Assembly (NCBI GenBank): GCA_020650975.1
Contig: JAIPMN010262819.1
Location: 1 to 23,645 of the forward strand
DNA: 23,645 bases
Direction of reading: 5' to 3'
Source: Apostichopus californicus
Taxonomy: Eukaryota > Echinodermata > Holothuroidea > Aspidochirotida > Stichopodidae
The notes under the pieces are model-generated. The model saw nothing but the letters and a program-made list of their open reading frames with translations, did no database searches and was not told the origin of the DNA. Both the position numbers and the translations under genes were made by a program. Positions 19,160-23,645 of this stretch are shown here, piece after piece. The stretch's first letter is position 1. Every line of letters starts with the position of its first letter.

Positions 19160-20560
19160 TCTCTCTTGGATCCGGCCGGGGTGTTATAATTTGCACTTTA
19201 CCATTGGATGATAGTTTGGCATCGAGTTTAACATTGGATAAGAGTGAGGCATAGGTTAAGGATTTCAAATGTCGTATTTGTGAATCGTTATTGGTAATTG
19301 TTATTTGTCTCTGTGTGTTCATTCTGTGGTTGTATTTTTTAAATTTGTCATAATCGATTTGATGTATGTTATATTTGTGAATGATTATTGGTAATTATAT
19401 GTATGGTGATAGTGTCAACGGAGAAGAAAATGATACCCTTCATTTGTCTCTGTGTCTTTATTTGGTCGTTGCATTTAAGTCATGGTTTATTATGACAGTG
19501 TAAATGATAGGACTATAAAAAATTTTATTTTTCTCCATGTGCGTCAAAGTGATATAGTTACATATAAACGAATGAAACGACACACCATTTAAGTTCAGAT
19601 AAAAATTTCATTTCATTCTTAGTCCATCCTATATTTGCCACAACTTATGGTCACTACAATAAATCATGACATAGCCTGGTCAAGGAAGGTTTATGCGATT
19701 ACGATGTTCCTTCTTTTTTTGCTATTACTGAATCAAGCCAGAACTTTTATAACGGCAGTGTCTGTATGGGTTTAAACGCCAATCGGGTCCATCAATGTGT
19801 TCCCATAAAGCATATGTAAATAACAATATGAAAAGCGAAGGTTCCATATTGCGAATAATTTGGACCAGTGGCATGTGTTTGTTGCCATATATCAACAGCT
19901 GGGCTTCATCCATCAGCTCTCAACCAATCACTCAGCAATACAGCGACGATATCCCTTCAGAAATATATATACTGGTCCAAATCAGAGAGCAGTATTGGGT
20001 GTGAGGTGCAGCGGGTAATCTCGAGTGACAACAATTGCTTTTAAAGGCCATCAAATTCTCGGGAAATGGAATTTGTTCCTCCACTCAAACATGCCAAATG
20101 AAAATGTTACTCTGAAACTGTACAAATTAATTTAATTTACCACATTTCCATATTCACACACGAGCAACAGTGTACACAACCCACCACCACATTCAGTGCA
20201 ACACAAGCAGTGCATTCAGTACAACTGCTGTGTGAGATTCTACAAACAAACTATACACCCAACACACAATTATAAACTTCCCTCTCTAAATCTAATGAGG
20301 CATGGTCCTTTTATTAGCATTAGGAATTGAGTATCCGCAGAATTACCCTTGAATTCACGACCTTGCGTTAGACAGCTACAGACTAAGCCTAACGCTACAT
20401 AAAAATGAATCGCCAAATCCTTGTCTTAAGTAGCAGTAGGCCTACCGTACAATTTCTGTGATTTACTCACGTACTAAGACCTAGCCTATGCTTCTCCATC
20501 CTCTTAAATTATTTCAATATGCTCTTAAGCTACACATTCTTAGATCAAACTTCATTGCTA
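19160..20560. other. Non-coding sequence with an internal diverged duplication
   Basis: Two copies of a pattern TATTTGTGAAT(C/G)(G/A)TTATTGGTAATT ... ATTTGTCTCTGTGT(G/C)TT occur at about 19271-19325 and 19370-19460, separated by unrelated bases. Other sequence is AT-rich, without recognisable genes. Confidence 0.45.
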
Positions 20561-20564
20561 GAAA

Positions 20565-20580
20565 ATGGCGCCCAGCGATC
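20565..20580 (+). CDS. Possible first coding exon of an unrecognised plus-strand gene
   Basis: GAAAATGG gives a good start context, and ATG GCG CCC AGC GAT C is followed by GTGAGT, a consensus donor. This would be a 5-codon (MAPSD) exon ending in phase 1. The same DNA also lies in a 106-codon frame (20488-20808) without recognisable domains. The call rests on the start-plus-donor pattern and on phase agreement with the terminal exon at 22779. Confidence 0.25.
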
Positions 20581-21139
20581 GTGAGTAGTTATGAAGCTAG
20601 AAACATTGTTGGCAATGGATGGAAAGAATCACTAGAGCTGAGATGGCCCGAGAAGGTTATAATGCCTGACGATATGCAAGAATTGTTTCTAGATAATGAT
20701 TGTGAAGACTTTCATAAAATCAATATCATCATAATTGTTATGTACTTCAAAGCAAACAGACTGTTAAATTTGTCCCAAGTTAGAGTGTTTGTATCCTATT
20801 TAAACTAACGTTTTTGTACACAAGTCAATGTAATTGGAAACATTTCTGTGACGTCATTACAAATTGGTACATAACACACCCTACAGGGGTCCAATATGGA
20901 CAAAAGTGGTGTCATAATGTGCACAAGACGTGTGGAAACAGTTATGAAAGAATCTAGTTCATTTTTAAAACGGTTCTAAATCCGTGGCATATAAAGTCAT
21001 AATGCTCCCCAGTGCAGTTAGGGTTAAATATGGGTCCTTTAGAGACCCCCTAATACTCCCCACCACCACAGTGTTACCACATCCAATATATAATGCTTAA
21101 TTAACTAACTGGGTTTGAATTTTGAGGTTAATAAGAGTT

Positions 21140-21240
21140 TGTTTTATTTGTGTGTAAATGTAACTTATGGTATTTTTTCCTTAAAAAAATGGACCCCCTT
21201 CCCCTGAAAAAAAAAAACTTTTCGGGGGTGCGTTCATATT
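21140..21240. repeat. Imperfect inverted repeat with A-run loop
   Basis: CCCCTGAAAA and TTTTCGGGGG are inverted with one mismatch and flank an A-run (about 21199-21230). Nearby ATGGACCCCC and AGACCCCCTAATACTCCCC suggest a small dispersed repeat. No gene is present. Confidence 0.45.
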
Positions 21241-21445
21241 CCTTATGAAAATCTGGTTTAGAAAAAACCACATGAGATAAATCCTCCTTCCAGGTGATAC
21301 CTAGCTCATTCATAGCCTGGTCTATACGGGGAGTGGAAGGGTTAAAACAGTGCAGTTTCTTTGTTATGATCTAGTTTTCCTTTGTACCAATATGGCTCTT
21401 TGCTTTATTTTTCATAATTTGAACAACGACAAAAAGTGAAAATGA

Positions 21446-21559
21446 AGAAAAGATGAAAATTCGAGAATACGAGTTTCAAAGGTGCTGGACACCAGGGTAG
21501 AAGAATCTTCCTCAGAGGACGAGTTCACAATTCAGCAGGCTGCTATCTCGAAGGAAAGA
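21446..21559 (+). CDS. Possible acidic exon of an unrecognised gene
   Basis: An open frame of 38 codons leads to the consensus donor AAAGA|GTAAGT in phase 0. The composition looks coding: VLDTRVEESSSEDEF is an acidic, serine-rich stretch reminiscent of a CK2-type region, followed by TIQQAAISKER. The 5' border is unclear; no good polypyrimidine tract or in-frame ATG precedes it. Just upstream, another frame (ENEEKMKIREYEFQ) also looks coding-like, so a frameshift is possible. Confidence 0.25.
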
Positions 21560-22778
21560 GTAAGTTTTGCCCATTAAAAATGAGAGCGGCTATTTGTCTT
21601 TTATATTGGGATTTCATGTAAGATGTATAACATAGCTTTTCATGTGTGCTTGCTTGTACTTGGTATGTCGATGATCCATATCAATTAAAGAACCCTATTG
21701 TTTTTGGTGAAGGTCAAACCTCATTTGAGGTCAATACAGCCCAAACTGTGAATAACCTACATACATGATATATCCAAATCTCTCAAGTTGAAATCGAAGC
21801 CCTAACAAAATATCTCCTGTGGGCAAGGAATCACTAAATCTTTGACTTTCTGGTTTCTTATTTGCTCATTACTAGGCTGCTCATTGCCCTTTTATAAATG
21901 ATGTACTCATCCTTTGAGCATTGTAAAATAGAGACATTCATATATGCAGGCCTGAATAAAGTTCATGACATGGGAAATACAGGTACTTTATGCTCAGTTA
22001 CCTGTATTTTCTTTCCTTAACATGGAATAATTAAATTTACGAAATATTAAATTAAAGCCTTTTGGCAACATGTAAAATGTAAATGCCATATTATTTCAGT
22101 GTACAAGTGAACAGCATATAGCAAAAATTACCAACGAACCTACCAAATGAAAAACATTATTCTAAACATGAAAACCTGTGAGGGACTATCAAGATACTTC
22201 AAGGACAATTGTATTTGAAGCTTCATCTAAAGGAGACATTTGCTTGAGAAGATTACGTTGTCAGTTTTAAAATAAATGAATATTTTGTTTCCAAAGCTCA
22301 TTTTTAAAGCCAGAGTTCCAAATGTAGTTGCCATGTGTTTGCATACCAGTTAGATATTGTTCATTAACAATGGAATGCCTTAATAGCAATGAATACAATA
22401 AACATGAATTTCTTGCTTACCATATTGATTTTTGCAGATGTTCTATTAAACCTTTCATGCCTGAATAGGTATATGAAGTATTAGCTCCATTTGAGAGTTT
22501 AATCTGCTAAAAGTGAAGACATGCGTGTAATAAACAGCATATTTAATTGGCATCCTTTCATTGCAGATACTTCCACGAAACTGAAAACTCACTTGAGTAT
22601 AGAAACTTGCCAAATGATCAGAAAAGTTAATGCACTGGACAAGATTCAATTTACCAGTACCTGAAGTCATGAAACCAAGGGCAGGAATGGGTCTGTGGTA
22701 CATTGCACATTTTTCTTTGTGTTTCATTTTGATCACTCAGTACTATATAATATGTTCATTCTCTTAATCCATCTCCAG
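21560..22778. other. Presumed intron or intergenic sequence
   Basis: AT-rich DNA without recognisable domains. It contains a nuclear-receptor-like palindrome (ACCTCATTTGAGGT, 21718-21731), flanked by AGGTCA at 21711-21716 and 21728-21733. Confidence 0.4.
22100..22150 (+). CDS. Possible short terminal exon following the acidic exon
   Basis: TTATTTCAG precedes a phase-0 frame of 16 codons (CTSEQHIAKITNEPTK) ending in TGA. It would splice in frame to the donor at 21559. It is too short to be more than a candidate. Confidence 0.15.
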   Translation, partial: CTSEQHIAKITNEPTK

Positions 22779-22912
22779 ATTGCTTTTCAAATCGGTTGAA
22801 CAAATTAAAAGTAACTTCTACTGAGAAAGAGAAAGAGATGCAATGCTACAAGAAGTATATTGCTGCTACGATTCAAGACATCAACCGTTGCATCATGAGG
22901 AAAGAAAAGTAA
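22779..22912 (+). CDS. Possible basic terminal exon of an unrecognised gene
   Basis: The acceptor TTAATCCATCTCCAG opens a phase-1 frame of 43 full codons to TAA at 22910-22912. The peptide is charged and possibly helical: FSNRLNKLKVTSTEKEKEMQ, then CYKKYIAATIQDINRCIMRKEK. Its start phase equals the end phase of the possible first exon at 20565-20580 (C|AT, His). No family was recognised, and the exons between, if any, are unknown. Confidence 0.3.
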
Positions 22913-23188
22913 AACAGAGCAATTTCTTAGGCAAAAGGGCAATTTTCATTTCCAACTCTTATTTCTACCTTGTACTTCTCACATCTTTCATTGAAATAGT
23001 TTTATGAATAGTTAAAGAGGTTATGAAATGAAAAAAAAATTCTTTATCATCGTATTCTGTACACTCGAAGCTTTCCAATGATACCCAATTTGTGTCAAAC
23101 GAAGCTTGCATCCTCGAGGAAAAAACGATCAAAAATTCGAGGGTAATAAAAACTTTCTAAAAATTGTTGTATTTACGGTAACGCGGCG

Positions 23189-23196
23189 TGACGTCA
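23189..23196. promoter_or_regulatory. Full CRE palindrome TGACGTCA
   Basis: A perfect 8-bp cAMP-response element lies in a CpG-rich segment (GCGGCGTGACGTCAGTCGAGG), about 150 bases before the THAP start codon. CRE sites at this distance are typical of CREB/ATF-bound proximal promoters, so this may be the promoter of the THAP gene or transposon relic. Confidence 0.5.
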
Positions 23197-23347
23197 GTCG
23201 AGGAACTCAGCTCACTTCCGAGACGCTATGTTTACATTCTTAAACGTCTGAGAACACACACCATTACACTGTTGCAGTGCTCCGTAGTAATTGAGATTTG
23301 GTGTTTGGAGTTTGTTTTTACGTAAATTTATCTCGTAAATGTTAAAA

Positions 23348-23446
23348 ATGCCGAGCCGATATGTGGTATCAGGTTGCTCCACCACAAGTAAAGACGGATT
23401 TCAAATGCAAGCTTTTCCAAAAGATGACAGAAATCGAAGAATTTGA
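23348..23446 (+). pseudogene. THAP zinc-finger domain, N-terminal fragment, inactivated
   Basis: An ATG at 23348 opens MPSRYVVSGC, followed by STTSKDGFQMQAFPKD and NRRI, then TGA at 23444-23446. The layout matches the start of THAP C2CH DNA-binding domains: MPSRC-V-x-GC, a basic/Asp loop, the FPKD motif, and RRxW. Two key positions are lost. The first zinc cysteine is tyrosine (TGT to TAT), and the conserved tryptophan codon is TGA (TGG to TGA). In the frame beyond the stop, TRLAQNT continues briefly with no further domain before another stop. THAP domains occur in transcription regulators and in P-element-type transposases; this could be either. Confidence 0.7.
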
Positions 23447-23645
23447 ACACGACTCGCTCAAAACACTACACATACACAACGTTACGAGTGCCTGTAGGCC
23501 TATACTGTTGCCAAATTACTTGTTATGACCATAGCTTAGGCCTCCTTGATACAGCAAATGACAATTTTTTTTTATGGTTACCTAATATTTCGCACAAATT
23601 TTAAAGCCAGTTGGTTTTAGAACAATCAATACTAGATCTGCAAGT
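23447..23645. other. Sequence after the THAP relic, no gene seen
   Basis: It contains a TAGGCCTA palindrome (23495-23502). No continuing THAP exon was recognised before the window ends. Confidence 0.4.

Noticed and set aside
1-23645. tRNA, rRNA, CRISPR array or bacterial operon
   Set aside because: No cloverleaf with conserved internal promoter boxes, no rRNA-like segment and no regularly spaced identical repeats were seen. Introns and LINE relics show this is animal nuclear DNA.

Overview
This is an intron-rich, AT-rich, repeat-littered stretch of animal nuclear DNA, most likely from an invertebrate deuterostome. An echinoderm, perhaps a sea cucumber, is my best guess. The reasons are a receptor-like gene built from one immunoglobulin domain and two hyalin-repeat (HYR) domains, several decayed L2/CR1-type non-LTR retrotransposons, a THAP-domain relic, and scattered TAGGCCTA palindromes. 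There are no operons, ribosome binding sites, CRISPR arrays or prokaryotic features. The species cannot be fixed from the sequence alone.

The one well-supported gene is on the minus strand between about 9.0 and 5.6 kb, probably reaching 2.8 kb. Read 3' to 5' on the given strand it has a candidate signal-peptide exon (9015-8964), a possible 30-nt micro-exon (8891-8862), a V-type Ig exon (8296-7964), two nearly identical HYR exons (7422-7177 and 6628-6383), a transmembrane exon (5748-5611) and a candidate last coding exon (2894-2782) with an AATAAA just beyond it. Every exon has AG/GT borders and every junction is phase 1, so the domains are interchangeable modules. The model predicts a type I membrane protein of about 385 residues: signal peptide, Ig, HYR, HYR, one membrane helix, and a short tail with a Cys-rich and basic juxtamembrane segment. 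Inside the gene, a relic of a duplicated Ig exon lies in the intron after the intact one, and the HYR exon has been copied or gene-converted.

The rest is mostly repeats and non-coding DNA. An L2-type 3' end lies at 1.42-1.65 kb. The stretch 9.0-12.6 kb has no recognisable gene but holds a 27-bp tandem repeat. At 12.6-14.4 kb there is a mosaic of G-run and palindromic repeat fragments. A second L2/Rex-like reverse transcriptase relic lies at 15.01-15.64 kb on the plus strand, and a pyrimidine-rich tract with a repeat-like end at 16.7-17.1 kb. A 5'-truncated CR1/Jockey-like reverse transcriptase relic spans 17.7-19.0 kb on the minus strand. From 20.56 to 22.91 kb the plus strand carries several short exon-like segments (start codon plus donor, acidic exon, basic terminal exon) that may belong to an unrecognised gene. 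The right end (23.19-23.45 kb) has a CRE-containing, CpG-rich promoter-like segment followed by the start of a THAP zinc finger that has lost a zinc-binding cysteine and has a stop codon at the conserved tryptophan.
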